Below are positions 1 to 9,735 of a stretch of 64,000 nucleotides of DNA, piece by piece. The translations under genes were made by a program, and so were the position numbers. Position 1 is the stretch's first letter, and every line of letters starts with the position of its first letter. The notes under the pieces were generated by a model. That model ran no database searches and was not told where the DNA came from. It worked only from the letters and a program-made list of their open reading frames with translations. Source of the stretch: BPJU01 sp964425225. GTDB taxonomy: Bacteria; Planctomycetota; Planctomycetia; Pirellulales; Pirellulaceae. Location: positions 1 through 64,000 of the forward strand of contig CAYRMD010000002.1 of the NCBI GenBank assembly GCA_964425225.1, given 5' to 3'.

Positions 1-284
1 GACTTGTTAAAAGGTTCCGTACAATACGGGCGAATTATGCAGAGGTTCCCTAACTTTGGATTCGGGATATGCGAACGACAAGGACGAGGTTTGCGGGCAA
101 TTCGGTCGGGTGACGGTACCTTAAGAGCACGGCAAAAGACGGATGAGCTAAAGAGGTCCACACGCTCTTCGAAGCGCGAAATGACGAGAAATTGATATTG
201 CAAAAAACTAGGTCCCGCGTGCCATCTTGGTAAAAAAGTACATCACCGCATGGAGGCCCAGCCACGGCTCAGAAAAATTTTCTC

Positions 285-527
285 CCACTTTCCCCCGAGA
301 ATCACAAGCTCTGTCGCGGGGTACAAATTGACTTAAATCCGAAGTACGCGTCGGAGGCGAACTCAATCGAGCGCATCTGGTGGCACGTACATCACGAGAT
401 TACTCGGAATCACCGGTACGCTTCGATCGAGGAATTAGTAGAACTGGTGTTTAAAGCGATAAAAGCTCATCAACATTTCTATCCACAGATCCAATATTCC
501 CGGCGGCTCTATGCACGTCCCGCTTAG
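285..527 (+). pseudogene. IS630-family transposase, C-terminal remnant
   Basis: One reading frame, open between a stop at 231-233 and a TAG at 525-527, gives a peptide containing LNPKYASEANSIER followed by IWWHVHHEITRNHR. This is the last part of the DDE catalytic domain of IS630-type transposases: the LP-Y-PE-NPIE-W motif that carries the final acidic residue, then the EITRNHR helix. There is no start codon, no intact helix-turn-helix or first two catalytic aspartates in frame, and no terminal inverted repeats that I can see, so this is a dead fragment. The bases before about 230 may hold further decayed sequence from the same element but could not be read reliably. Confidence 0.72.
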
Positions 528-922
528 CGCTTCCATAATGACGTGGACCCATCCAGTCTCGGTCGGACCTTTGAACAATCCTATTCGCTTACTTCCGATC
601 AAGTCCTAGACTCGAAATAGCGCAAAGTGCACCGAAAGTTTCTGGTCAATGCGAACTAGCAAAGCTTAAGCGATTGCGATTCCATACAGGTCAGGTTTGC
701 TCACAAAGGAGAATTGCATACACATCAGCAATAATCCGGTTGAAGAAGCTTGGGGCGATGCAGGCCATCTCGGTTACGTGGCCCTGGTGTATGCAAGAAA
801 GACTGCACGTATTTTCCAACTGACCGTGATTGGAGATGCATATCTACTAAGCTACATTGTTGCGAACTAAGCGATAATGACATAGTGTGGCACGCCGGAT
901 GTGAATCATAGCGAGTGCCCCC
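528..922. other. gene-free stretch
   Basis: About 395 bases between the transposase remnant and the permease gene. All frames are short or interrupted, and no RNA gene or clear repeat is recognised. The ATPase partner expected next to an FtsX-type permease is not here. Confidence 0.5.
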
Positions 923-2104
923 ATGAAACACATCGTTTTCCTTGCCGTACGTTACTTGCTTTACTATCGCTGGCGCAGCGTATTTCTCGTGGCAAGCATG
1001 GCGGTGGTCTTTTATTTACCTGCGGCTTTGCAGTTGTTGGTGCAACAGACACATCGGCGCTTAATGGAGCGGGCAGACCGCACACCGCTCGTAATGGGAG
1101 CACGGGGGAGTCCCCTGGAACTGGTCCTTAGCACGCTTTATTTCGATTCCCGCGTTCCGCCGCCATTGTCTTCGGGGGCCGCACGGCGCTTAGACCGAGA
1201 ATTGGTTCGTTGGTCGATTCCGTTGTACGTGCGATTCAGGGCACGTGGGTTTCCGATTGTCGGCACTTCGTTGGATTATTTCGCTTTTCGCAGTCTTGAA
1301 CTCGCTCAGGGACGTTTCTTTGGGATGCTTGGAGAATGTGTGGTGGGTGCCGAAGCGGCACGGAGTCTAGCATTGCACGTGGGAGACACCATCATCAGCA
1401 CACCGGAATCCATGGCAAATCTGGCTGGAGTCTATCCTCTCAAAATGCATATTGTCGGCTTACTTGCTCCCACGGGCCAACCCGACGATCGAGCTATTTT
1501 TGTGGACGTGAAAACAGCTTGGGTAATTGCCGGCTTGGGGCATGGCCATGAGGATTTGCTGGAGCCAACTGCATCAGATCAAGTCCTGAGCCGGTCCCAA
1601 GGTGAACTTACCGCGAACGCGTCCGTGTTACAGTACAACGAAATCACACCGGAAAACGTTTCTCAATTTCATTTTCACGGTGACCCTGATCGGTTTCCCT
1701 TAACTGCCCTGGTAGTGGTACCGCGCGACGAGCGCGCTGGGACGCTTCTACTGGGACGCTTTACGCTTCCCGAGGACACCGCACAACTTGTCGTGCCACG
1801 CGACGTCGTTGCCCAGCTGATGCAGACGGTTTTTACCGTTGGGCGTTATGTGTTGGCAGGTTTGTTGCTCGTCGCTACTGCGACTTTGCTGGCTATCAGT
1901 TTGATTTTCGGGCTAACGGTGCGCCTGAGGCGACGCGAAATCGAGACCCTTGTCAAGCTAGGTGCTTCCACCCGGCGCATCCGCAGTATTCTAGGTTGCG
2001 AAATGGGGCTGACCGTGGCGGCAGCGGTGGCACTGGCCGGTCTGTTAACGTGGGTTACTGGCTCGGCAGGTGATGTGCTACTGAATCTATTGCTGCGAGC
2101 CTAA
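923..2104 (+). CDS. ABC transporter permease, FtsX/MacB type
   Basis: A 393-residue inner-membrane protein of the FtsX-like permease type. One membrane helix lies near residues 15-38, followed by a periplasmic domain of about 250 residues. A second helix (about 300-330) precedes the cytoplasmic RRREIETLVKLGAS segment typical of the family, and one more hydrophobic stretch lies at the C-terminus. FtsX/LolE/MacB permeases usually end with three helices after the periplasmic domain, so the C-terminus here is short. Such permeases work with a LolD/MacB-like ATPase on lipoproteins, peptides or cell-wall regulation, but no ATPase gene adjoins it: upstream is a gene-free stretch with an IS remnant. 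The start was chosen as the first ATG of the frame; no strong ribosome-binding site is visible. The substrate cannot be inferred. Confidence 0.8.
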   Translation: MKHIVFLAVRYLLYYRWRSVFLVASMAVVFYLPAALQLLVQQTHRRLMERADRTPLVMGARGSPLELVLSTLYFDSRVPPPLSSGAARRLDRELVRWSIPLYVRFRARGFPIVGTSLDYFAFRSLELAQGRFFGMLGECVVGAEAARSLALHVGDTIISTPESMANLAGVYPLKMHIVGLLAPTGQPDDRAIFVDVKTAWVIAGLGHGHEDLLEPTASDQVLSRSQGELTANASVLQYNEITPENVSQFHFHGDPDRFPLTALVVVPRDERAGTLLLGRFTLPEDTAQLVVPRDVVAQLMQTVFTVGRYVLAGLLLVATATLLAISLIFGLTVRLRRREIETLVKLGASTRRIRSILGCEMGLTVAAAVALAGLLTWVTGSAGDVLLNLLLRA

Positions 2105-2296
2105 CTTAATTATTTGCTAATTCGCACCGCCCGGCCCTTGGCCTAGGCTGACAGAAACGGCCCTTCAAGCCGGACTACGCATAGCGATTCTCGTATTGGC
2201 GCCGAAAAGGCTGGTAACACTCTAACGTGAATTATCAACGAAACGTGCCTTACGGGATGTGCATCTTCGTAACAACGTCTCACGATCCATCAGTGG

Positions 2297-4003
2297 CTAT
2301 CGTTCGACGACTACAGCTTTCCCCTTAATTTCGAACAGTCGGCTGATGCACCCGTCATTAGCTTGGGTAACCGTAGCTGCAAAATCGGCAAGATACCCGC
2401 GGGTTGGATGTAAATCGGGTGGACGCCATGCGGCAAGCCGCCGTTCAAATTCTTCAGGCATCACCTCCCAGTGAATGGTACCTTCTTCCAGATCGAAACG
2501 AATTCGATCGCCATCCTGGACCAAGGCAATCGGTCCACCCACTGCGGCTTCTGGAGCACAGTGGACCCCGATGGCTCCGTGGGATACTCCGGAGACCCGT
2601 GTGTCGGAAATGAGGGCCACTTTACCTTTCAGCTCTGGGACAGTAAGAGCGGCGGTGGCCACGAGCACTTCCGGCATACCGGCTGCTACGGGGCCCAAAT
2701 ATCGCAAGACGATGACATGTCCGGGCCGAATCTGACGCGATTCAACAGCTTCGACCACATCGCGGGCTGACTGGAAGCAGATCGCCTCACCGGAAAACCG
2801 AGGTTCTTGAAGACTCGACACTTTGAAAACAATGCCATCGGGTGCCAAGTTACCGAAACAGACTTGAATATCGGCCATCGGTTTAAAAGGCCGTTCGACT
2901 GGCGCGATCAAGTCTTGTTCCGGTGGCACATCGAGTGCTTCTTGCCATTCTTCGGCCAACGCGCGGCCCGTGACACACCAGCAGGAGCCGTCCAGCAGCC
3001 CCGCCTGCCAGAAGTACTTGAGCAGCGTCGGTGTGCCACCCAATCGGTAAAGATCGTACATGGTGCGCTTACCGCGCGGGGCGAAACTGCAAAGGACCGG
3101 AGTACGTCGAAAGATCTCCTGCATGTCCCGAAGTGTGAAATCGATGCCTGCTTCGCGAGCGACAGCTAACAGATGCAGCACACCGTTGGTCGAACCGCCA
3201 AGGGCAGCGATTGTAGTGGCCGCATTGACCAGAGCCTGGCGCGTGACAATGTCGCGCGGGCGCAGGTCCATCTCTAACAGGCGCCGAATCCATTGTCCGG
3301 CCCGACGGCACTCCTCGCGTTTCGCCGGATCCTCGGCCGGAATGGAACTGCTGTAGGGAGGCGATAAACCCATCGCTTCAAGAGCGATTCCCCACGTGTT
3401 GAACGATGCAGCAATCCCGCAGCCACCAGGTCCGGGACAAGCTCGACGTAAAATTGCATCCGCTTCCTCTCGAGAAATCGCGCCTACGGTGGCCGCCGCT
3501 TGCGAATCGTATACATCCAAAATCGAAATATCTCGCCCCTGGTAACAACCCGGCTTGATGCTGCCTCCGTTCAGGATCATCCCCGGATAATTTAAACGGA
3601 CCAGTGCCATGGCAAAGCCTGGACCATTCTTGTCACAATGATGCAAGCCCACCAAAAAGTCGTAGCCATGCGCACTGACAACGCATTCCGCCGCATTGGC
3701 AATCATGTTGCGTGAAGGCAGACTGGCGCTGCCGCCTTCATGACCTTGCGTGATATTGTCGCTGACAGCCGGAACACCAAACGGAAATCCCAGTAAACCC
3801 GCATCCCGGCAACCTTCTGCAATTAATCGAGCCAATTCATAGGCGTGGACATTGCACAAATTGCCGTCTAGTAGCGGCACCCCAATCCCGACTTGCGGCT
3901 TGTCGAAGTCTTCATCGGTAAGCCCCAGCCCATAATAAAAAGCCGTTACCCCTTTCTGCCATCCGCGCGTCAAGCGTCGGCTATTCCAATTCAGCGCCTT
4001 CAT
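2297..4003 (-). CDS. IlvD/Edd-family dehydratase
   Basis: A 568-residue iron-sulfur dehydratase of the dihydroxy-acid / sugar-acid family. Three cysteines at 50 (NLCN), 123 (HHCDKNGPG) and 195 (GGCG) have the spacing of the [2Fe-2S] ligands of this family. The C-terminal DTRVSGVSHGAIG and PEAAVGGP segments match the substrate-site region with its catalytic serine. Members dehydrate 2,3-dihydroxy acids in branched-chain amino acid synthesis, or aldonic acids such as gluconate, xylonate or arabinonate. The N-terminus and the second cysteine region (ACPGPGGCG) differ from textbook IlvD, and the next gene upstream on the same strand is a Gfo/Idh/MocA oxidoreductase, so a sugar-acid substrate is at least as likely. 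The ATG is preceded by GAGGA at good spacing. Confidence 0.86.
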   Translation of the reverse strand: MKALNWNSRRLTRGWQKGVTAFYYGLGLTDEDFDKPQVGIGVPLLDGNLCNVHAYELARLIAEGCRDAGLLGFPFGVPAVSDNITQGHEGGSASLPSRNMIANAAECVVSAHGYDFLVGLHHCDKNGPGFAMALVRLNYPGMILNGGSIKPGCYQGRDISILDVYDSQAAATVGAISREEADAILRRACPGPGGCGIAASFNTWGIALEAMGLSPPYSSSIPAEDPAKREECRRAGQWIRRLLEMDLRPRDIVTRQALVNAATTIAALGGSTNGVLHLLAVAREAGIDFTLRDMQEIFRRTPVLCSFAPRGKRTMYDLYRLGGTPTLLKYFWQAGLLDGSCWCVTGRALAEEWQEALDVPPEQDLIAPVERPFKPMADIQVCFGNLAPDGIVFKVSSLQEPRFSGEAICFQSARDVVEAVESRQIRPGHVIVLRYLGPVAAGMPEVLVATAALTVPELKGKVALISDTRVSGVSHGAIGVHCAPEAAVGGPIALVQDGDRIRFDLEEGTIHWEVMPEEFERRLAAWRPPDLHPTRGYLADFAATVTQANDGCISRLFEIKGKAVVVER

Positions 4004-4454
4004 TTGAGTTCCTCGAAAAACTATTGGGTGTCGGCTGCTCGCTGCAACGGCCCTCCCAGTTGGCTTTAAAATAACTCCGCCAATACCCTCGATCCCTTTG
4101 CAAATTCCCTTAAATTCAGTCGTTCAAGCGCGTCTTTGGCTCTACAGGATACGAATGTCCCAACGAAGGCGCTCTGGCGGACTATGTTTACGATCCGCCA
4201 ACTGTACCGGGCGGTCGTGGCCTGTTTTAGGAGAAGGCCTCGAGCCCGCGGTTTCGACCGCAAAAACAGCAAACTCCTACTCAATGGTGGCAGCAAGGTT
4301 TAATCGATGGAAAAATGATGCTGCGCGAAACTTCGCCTTGAAACCCCAAGGTACACGCAAATCGCCAGGCCCCCTGAGTGTCCTTGACAGCCCGAAGTTT
4401 AAAGACTCCAGGATGGTGCCGGCAGCAAGGCAACCTTATAGCTTGTTTTTCACG
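4004..4454. other. gene-free stretch
   Basis: About 450 bases between two minus-strand genes. The open frames here (for example on the plus strand at 4098-4487) have no recognisable domain, and one runs into the next gene's coding region on the opposite strand. No repeat or RNA was recognised. Confidence 0.45.
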
Positions 4455-5651
4455 TTATCGACGCGCCTTTTCATGTCGCAAGGGTAACCATTGTCCATTG
4501 CGACGACTGCTTTCGACAGCTTGCTGGATGAAAAACATTCCCTCCACACCGTCATAGACATTCGGATAGACAGTGTTCACCCGCTCGAAAGGCTGTCCCG
4601 TAGCCCGTCGCACCATATCGTCATAGGCGGCTCGGTAGATGTTCGCAAATGCTTCGAAGAACGCCTCTGGGTGCCCGCTAGGCAAACGGCAGGCAGCTCG
4701 TCCGGACTCGTTCATGTAGGGAGCGTTTGGATCGCGCGAATATATTCGGTGCGGTTCGCCATTGCGACGCACGATCATCATGTTCGGCTCTTCCTGTCGC
4801 CACTGAAGAGAACCTTTCGTTCCATCGATTTCGATAAACAGATCGTTTTCACGGCCATGGCTAATCTGCGATGCCGTTACTGTGCCCAGGGCACCATTCT
4901 GGAACCGGATAACAGCCGTGCCATAATCATCCAACAAGCGTCCAGGCTCAAAGGTCTTCAAGTGGGCACTGATTTCGCTCGGTATCAAGCCCGTCATATA
5001 ACGCGCTAGATTGAATGCATGCGTGGCGATGTCGCCGAAGCAACCGGCAGCGCCGCTGCGAGCCGGATCGGTGCGCCACGAGGCCTGTTTTTGATCCGAC
5101 AACTCCAGTCGCGTACGCAGCCACCCTTGGATGTAAAACGCGCGGATGGCTTGAATCTCTCCTAGCTCACCATCCAAAATCATTTGACGTGCTTGCCGCA
5201 CCAACGGATAACCGGTGTAATTGTGAGTCAGCGCAAAAACGACTCGATGCTGCTCGACTAACCGAACCAATTCTTCGGCCTGTGCCAAATCGAAGGTCAT
5301 CGGCTTATCACACACCACATTCAAGCCGGCTTCGATTGCCGCTTTGGCAATCGGAAAATGGGTATGGTTGGGAGTCGCAATAGCCACAAAGTCAATGCGC
5401 TCCTCAGGCGGCAATTGCCGTTCGCGATCGATCATTTCCTGGTACGATCCGTAAGCTCGTTGCGGCGGGATATCATAATCGGGTGCCGATTCCTTTGCCT
5501 TTTGCGGATCGGCCGACAACGCGCCGGCCGCCACCACCGCGCGATTGTCCAGGATGGCTGCCGTAGCATGCACGCGCCCGATGAAGGCTCCTTTGCCGCC
5601 CCCAACCAGCCCCATGCGCAACTTGCGATCAAGTGGACTATTGACTCCCAT
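4455..5651 (-). CDS. Gfo/Idh/MocA family oxidoreductase
   Basis: A 398-residue NAD(P)-dependent dehydrogenase. The N-terminal Rossmann fold begins RMGLVGGGKGAFIGRVH, with the glycine-rich loop, and is followed by the family signature CDKPM (usual form EKP) near residue 115. The C-terminal half is the alpha/beta dimerisation domain, with GDIATHAFNLARY carrying the conserved catalytic-type histidine. Relatives oxidise or epimerise sugars, inositols and amino sugars. The open frame extends about 210 codons further upstream, but that part is low-complexity Arg/Cys-rich translation without a domain. The ATG at 5651 has GAGGAG eight bases before it, so I take it as the start. Role: probably carbohydrate catabolism, perhaps linked to the neighbouring dehydratase, but the substrate is unknown. 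Confidence 0.88.
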   Translation of the reverse strand: MGVNSPLDRKLRMGLVGGGKGAFIGRVHATAAILDNRAVVAAGALSADPQKAKESAPDYDIPPQRAYGSYQEMIDRERQLPPEERIDFVAIATPNHTHFPIAKAAIEAGLNVVCDKPMTFDLAQAEELVRLVEQHRVVFALTHNYTGYPLVRQARQMILDGELGEIQAIRAFYIQGWLRTRLELSDQKQASWRTDPARSGAAGCFGDIATHAFNLARYMTGLIPSEISAHLKTFEPGRLLDDYGTAVIRFQNGALGTVTASQISHGRENDLFIEIDGTKGSLQWRQEEPNMMIVRRNGEPHRIYSRDPNAPYMNESGRAACRLPSGHPEAFFEAFANIYRAAYDDMVRRATGQPFERVNTVYPNVYDGVEGMFFIQQAVESSRRNGQWLPLRHEKARR

Positions 5652-5880
5652 TGGTAAACTCCTCGTGGCAGAAACTTGTTCTGCGACCGAAAGCTCTCCC
5701 CATGCCATAAGTGCCGGAATGTTTCCTCGACTGCAGCTTGGACCTTTACAGGTATAGCAAAGCCCGCCGGGTAAGCCAATTACGGGTAACCCCCGTGAAT
5801 AGGTTGAACTGTCGGGTAGTGCGCCTATTGGCACGGTGCGCAGCGGCCGCGCCGTAAACCTCTGAAAAACCGCACCATCA

Positions 5881-5904
5881 GAGCCGCAACCGTAAGGGAG
5901 CGGC
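5881..5904. repeat. GAGCCGCAACCGTAAGGGAG-type short repeat
   Basis: A GC-rich segment reading GAGCCGCAACCGTAAGGGAG plus CGGC. A partly matching core (AGAGCCGCGACC on the minus strand) occurs near 19384-19397. The pair may belong to one dispersed intergenic repeat family. Only the short core is shared within this window, so the assignment is tentative. Confidence 0.3.
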
Positions 5905-5980
5905 CTGTGGTCATAGCCGTAAAGCCGCATACACGCCCACGACACAACCGGTGCACCTATCCTGTTTCCACAGCGCCATT

Positions 5981-6005
5981 GCGCCTGGGCGCCTTTGCGT
6001 AAAAT
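5981..6005 (-). repeat. AACGCAAAGGCG-family dispersed repeat
   Basis: Read on the minus strand it begins TTTACGCAAAGGCGCC and continues AGGCGC, one of seven intergenic loci in the window with the RATTTAACGCAAAGGCGCA-type unit. It lies between the oxidoreductase and the FmdB-like gene. Confidence 0.6.
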
Positions 6006-6393
6006 AACAACCTCGCCACGGTACGCAGCTCGAATTATGCCATACGCTTTCCGAAACCTCACGATCCCCGCATGGCGCTGAAACGGTAACGCCGCGCACC
6101 TACAATCAAGACGCAAGCCCTTTCCACGGAGGCCGAAACGCCATTGCGACAGAGTTTCCGGGCGTGGTGCTGCCAACCAATCTTGGCAAGAACGCATCGG
6201 ACTTGGCACAATCATCATAGCGCCGCACCAGCCTACCGATGGTATATGGGGCTTGCGGCCGAGTGATATGGCGCACCTATGAAGCGAATCCATCTATTGA
6301 ACGGATATTGTAACCTCCGGACGCTTCCGAATTAGACTTGCCATGACGTTCAGGAGACTGACGGCTACCTTGAAGGAATGAAGGAGAGCTGCA

Positions 6394-6921
6394 GTGCCAA
6401 TCTACGAGTTTTACTGTTCGGATTGTCACATGGTTTTTAACTTTCGTGCTCGCTCTTTTAATACGTCGCGGCGCCCGGATTGCCCACGATGTGGAAAACC
6501 GCAACTGGAGCGTCAGGTCAGTCGGTTCGCTATTTCGAAGAACCGTCCAGAGAAGACCGAATCGGATGAGGAGTCTCCTTTACCGCCTGGTTTCGATGAA
6601 GCGCGCTTCGAACAAGCTCTGGAGCAATTAGCCCGCGAAGCGGATACTCTTGACGAAGACAACCCCCGCCACATGGCCCATTTGATGCGGCGTTTGTTTT
6701 CCTCCACCGGAATGGAGATCGACGGCAGAATGGAGGAGGCGTTGCGACGCATGGAATCCGGAGAGGATCCGGAAGCGATCGAGGAAGAATTTGGAGATCT
6801 TTTCGACGAACAAGGGGACTTACCATTTAAGTTTGGCGAGAGCAAAGCGAGCACGGTGCGATCTCTTGCGCGCAAACTGCGCCCCCCGCGGGTGGATGAG
6901 ACCCTGTACGATTTGGATTGA
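6394..6921 (+). CDS. FmdB-type zinc-ribbon protein
   Basis: A 175-residue soluble protein. It opens with MPIYEFYCSDCHMVF and then CPRCGKP, the small N-terminal zinc ribbon of the FmdB / CxxC-CxxC-SSSS family, with ligand pairs at about residues 8/11 and 30/33. The family is often described as putative regulatory proteins but has no firm biochemical role. The remaining 130 residues are strongly acidic and predicted helical (many Glu/Asp, RMEEALRRMESGEDPEAIEEEF), longer than the typical 70-110 residue FmdB protein. The start is a GTG at 6394 with AAGGAG seven bases before it. The gene stands alone, convergent with the downstream peptidase gene. Confidence 0.8.
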   Translation: MPIYEFYCSDCHMVFNFRARSFNTSRRPDCPRCGKPQLERQVSRFAISKNRPEKTESDEESPLPPGFDEARFEQALEQLAREADTLDEDNPRHMAHLMRRLFSSTGMEIDGRMEEALRRMESGEDPEAIEEEFGDLFDEQGDLPFKFGESKASTVRSLARKLRPPRVDETLYDLD

Positions 6922-6993
6922 TCGCTACGTGAATTCGCGGGTTATCCGCCGACCGAGAATTTGGCCAGGCCCATCCGGAGCCTCCTGAGCTTT

Positions 6994-9519
6994 TTACCGT
7001 TCTGCTGCAACGCCAGTATCGGTGCTTGGCATTTCTTGCAGTGTACGGCGGAAGAAATCGCGCAATCGCCGCCAGCCATACCCGCTTCGCATCACCCCGT
7101 GACCGGCTCCTGGTACAACCAGCAATTCGAAGTCTTTGTTGGCCTTGATCAATGCATTGACCACTTGCATCGTCGAAGCCGGATCGACATTCGTATCCAT
7201 TTCACCGACAGCTAACAGGAGCTTACCTTTCATGCGGTGTGCATGTACGACATTCGACGAGGCTTCATAATGGGGTCCGACGGGCCAGCCCATCCACAGT
7301 TCGTTCCACCAAATCTTGTCCATCCGGTTGTCATGGCACCCACAGTCGGCAACAGCCGCTTTGTAGAAGTCGCCGTGATCGATCAAGGCCCGCATAGCAC
7401 TTTGTCCGCCGGCGGAAGTCCCAAAGACCCCGACGCGATTGAGATCCATTTCCGGATAGCGTTCTGCGGCGGCACGTATCCATAAAACGCGATCCGGCAA
7501 TCCAGCATCGGCCAGGTTCTTCCAACAAACATCATGGAAGGCTTTGGAACGCCAATTGGTGCCCATTCCATCGATTTTCACTACGATATAGCCTTCCTCC
7601 GCCAAACTCTGACTACGCCTCGACGCTTGGAACGCCTTTGGAACGAAAAAGCCCTGCGGCCCTGCATAAAGGTCTTCCAGCACCGGATAGCGCCGTCCAG
7701 GCTCCAAGTGCGTCGGCCGATAGATTACTCCCCAAATGTCCGTCTGGCCATCGCGCCCTTTGGCAACAAATCGTTCCGGCATGCGAGAACCACTGGCTAA
7801 CCATTCGGAAATGTCTGCCTCCTCTAACAAGCAGATGAGTGAGCCGTCCGAAAAACGTCGCAACTGTGTAACCGGAGGTCGATCGACTCGTGACCAGGTA
7901 TCCAGATAGTATTTTCCGTTGGGTGAGAACTGCAGCGTATGTGTTCCGTCGTCTTGGGTCAATAGAATAAAACGGGCCCCGTCAAAACTTACTCGAGCAT
8001 AGTGCATGTGATATGGGTCTTGGTCCGGGTAATAACCCATAATTCGGATCAATAGCTCTCGCTCCTTTTCGTCTACTTGCTCGACGGAGCGCACCAACCA
8101 TTGCCCTCGCGTCACCTGATGTTTCAATTCCCCGGTGATTGCATCGAACAAGTAGAGGTGATTCCAACCACTGCGTTCGCTCATCCAGAGGAGTTCATTA
8201 GTATCATCGAGCCAGCGCAGATACAGTTTGTGCGCATAATCAATGAAGGTAGGGCTTGTTTCTTCGACGAGGACTCGCGTTTGGCCTGATTTGACATCGA
8301 CAGTAATCACTCGCAATAGCTGATGCCCTCGTTGATTGAAGAGGAACGAAAAACGGTTCGAATCGGGCGACCAATGAAATCGGTCAATACTCCAGGGATT
8401 CTCGATCAGACTCTCGTCAACCGTAATCGACTGGCCTGACGCGACATGGAATAGGCGAGGTCGAGGGCGAGGCACCGGATCACCCGGTTTCACATAATCC
8501 CGCTCATGCAGCCGTGGCTGGAGCTGATCGGCTGGTGACGATTCCACAAAATAGATCTTTCGCTTGGGAACCTGAACTTCCTGGATGGCAGCCAGGTATT
8601 GTCCATCAGGAGACCAGACCAAAGGCGGGCGGTAGGGATCGTCCGCGCGCCCATTGTCGCTCAGTTGCTTTTCGGCGCCCGATGACAGCTCGCGGACCCA
8701 CAGATTGTTGTCGCGCACGAAGGCTTCCCACCGTCCATCCGGGGAGCGGGCCGAGCGTGAAAATGAACCACGTCCTTGAAATCGGCGCGGCGGATTGGAT
8801 TGTGGCGCTGACCGCGGACGAATTTCAACACGATCCCGTGCCGCATCGGCTACGAAGGCGTCCACCAGGCGGCCCTGGATAGTGCGTGCTCGCCAGACAT
8901 GGCCCTCGAAAGTATGCTGCCGCCTTTCCTCGCCGGGACCCAATCTGCCATACGACCTTTCTTGCCCCTCGGTATCGACCCAGAATAGCTCGATAGGTTC
9001 ACCCGCTTGATTGACGATTAACAATTCGATTTCCTGGCCGGTCACTTCGGTGCGAGCGGGCACGCGGCGCTCGGCACGGTTTTCCGACCTCGGTGGTTCG
9101 CCAGGTTCTAAGACGTCGCTCATGCGGTTCCATCGCCACGCTCTACCCATATGCGAGAAATAGACAAATATTCCATCATCAGAGACTTCAAGATTCGCGG
9201 GGGCAAAGCGCGTCGTGTCGACCTGCATACCGGATGCGTCCTGCAAAGCTGCTACCAACTTCTCGGTGGAAAAAAGTAGCTCTCTCTTACCGCGCTCGGC
9301 ATCCACCCATACGTACTCGACTCGATTTCCTGGGAGACGATTGACATACCAAAAGCGATTTCCATCGGCAAGCCAGCGAGGTTCCACTCGGTCACGGTAA
9401 ATCCCCGGCCTGGGAATACCACCGCGTGCCTGTGCAAAAAGCTCGCCCGTCGAACCGAGAACCGCTAGACACAGTAACAATAGAACAATTCGCCTGGAAT
9501 CGAATCGCGTTTGCCTCAT
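6994..9519 (-). CDS. exported S9-family prolyl oligopeptidase / DPP4-like peptidase
   Basis: An 841-residue serine peptidase with an N-terminal signal peptide (RRIVLLLLCLAVLGSTGELFAQA). Next comes a long beta-propeller region in the style of dipeptidyl peptidase IV (SPDGRWEAFVRDNNLWV, WSPDGQYLAA repeats). The C-terminal alpha/beta-hydrolase domain carries the nucleophile in GTSAGGQS, an acid in GEMDTNVDP and the histidine in GAGHG. Members cleave peptides after proline or alanine, here probably in the periplasm or outside the cell. The frame opens 13 codons earlier, but the ATG at 9519 has GGAGGG eight bases upstream and directly precedes a normal signal peptide, so it is preferred. The exact specificity is unknown. 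Confidence 0.93.
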   Translation of the reverse strand: MRQTRFDSRRIVLLLLCLAVLGSTGELFAQARGGIPRPGIYRDRVEPRWLADGNRFWYVNRLPGNRVEYVWVDAERGKRELLFSTEKLVAALQDASGMQVDTTRFAPANLEVSDDGIFVYFSHMGRAWRWNRMSDVLEPGEPPRSENRAERRVPARTEVTGQEIELLIVNQAGEPIELFWVDTEGQERSYGRLGPGEERRQHTFEGHVWRARTIQGRLVDAFVADAARDRVEIRPRSAPQSNPPRRFQGRGSFSRSARSPDGRWEAFVRDNNLWVRELSSGAEKQLSDNGRADDPYRPPLVWSPDGQYLAAIQEVQVPKRKIYFVESSPADQLQPRLHERDYVKPGDPVPRPRPRLFHVASGQSITVDESLIENPWSIDRFHWSPDSNRFSFLFNQRGHQLLRVITVDVKSGQTRVLVEETSPTFIDYAHKLYLRWLDDTNELLWMSERSGWNHLYLFDAITGELKHQVTRGQWLVRSVEQVDEKERELLIRIMGYYPDQDPYHMHYARVSFDGARFILLTQDDGTHTLQFSPNGKYYLDTWSRVDRPPVTQLRRFSDGSLICLLEEADISEWLASGSRMPERFVAKGRDGQTDIWGVIYRPTHLEPGRRYPVLEDLYAGPQGFFVPKAFQASRRSQSLAEEGYIVVKIDGMGTNWRSKAFHDVCWKNLADAGLPDRVLWIRAAAERYPEMDLNRVGVFGTSAGGQSAMRALIDHGDFYKAAVADCGCHDNRMDKIWWNELWMGWPVGPHYEASSNVVHAHRMKGKLLLAVGEMDTNVDPASTMQVVNALIKANKDFELLVVPGAGHGVMRSGYGWRRLRDFFRRTLQEMPSTDTGVAAER

Positions 9520-9735
9520 TTCGTCCGCCCTCCCGCGTCGTAGACAACGAGTGCCCAAGGAGAATTGGCGACCCGCGCGCTTCAGCCACTAGTGCTTCGT
9601 ACTCACAAGCCTCGTGCTCGGCACGGCCGTACTGCTCCCATCTTCATCTGCCGTAGCAACTTTATAAACCCGTTTTAGCCGCTATACTACCGCTTGATAC
9701 TCGTTGGAAACCGCCGATAGGCCATTGGTAGCCGT

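Larger units (their letters stand above)
5652..6393. other. repeat-bearing gene-free stretch
   Basis: About 740 bases with no credible gene. On the minus strand it is open in frame with the oxidoreductase, but the translation is Cys/Arg-rich and includes RPLPYGCGSD. From memory, this kind of peptide appears when dispersed DNA repeats are translated in planctomycete genomes. An AACGCAAAGG-type repeat lies near its centre. Confidence 0.5.

Noticed and set aside
31..52. GAATTATGCAGAGGTT near the left edge, similar to GAATTATGCAGGGGTT at 13992
   Set aside because: Only about 16 bases are shared between two loci and the flanks differ, so it cannot be distinguished from chance.
4098..4487. 129-codon plus-strand open frame
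   Set aside because: It runs antisense into the 3' end of the oxidoreductase gene and has no recognisable motif.
5652..6293. A 210-codon N-terminal extension of the oxidoreductase frame
   Set aside because: The translation is Arg/Cys-rich with no domain, contains a repeat-like peptide, and a strong ribosome-binding site precedes the internal ATG at 5651.
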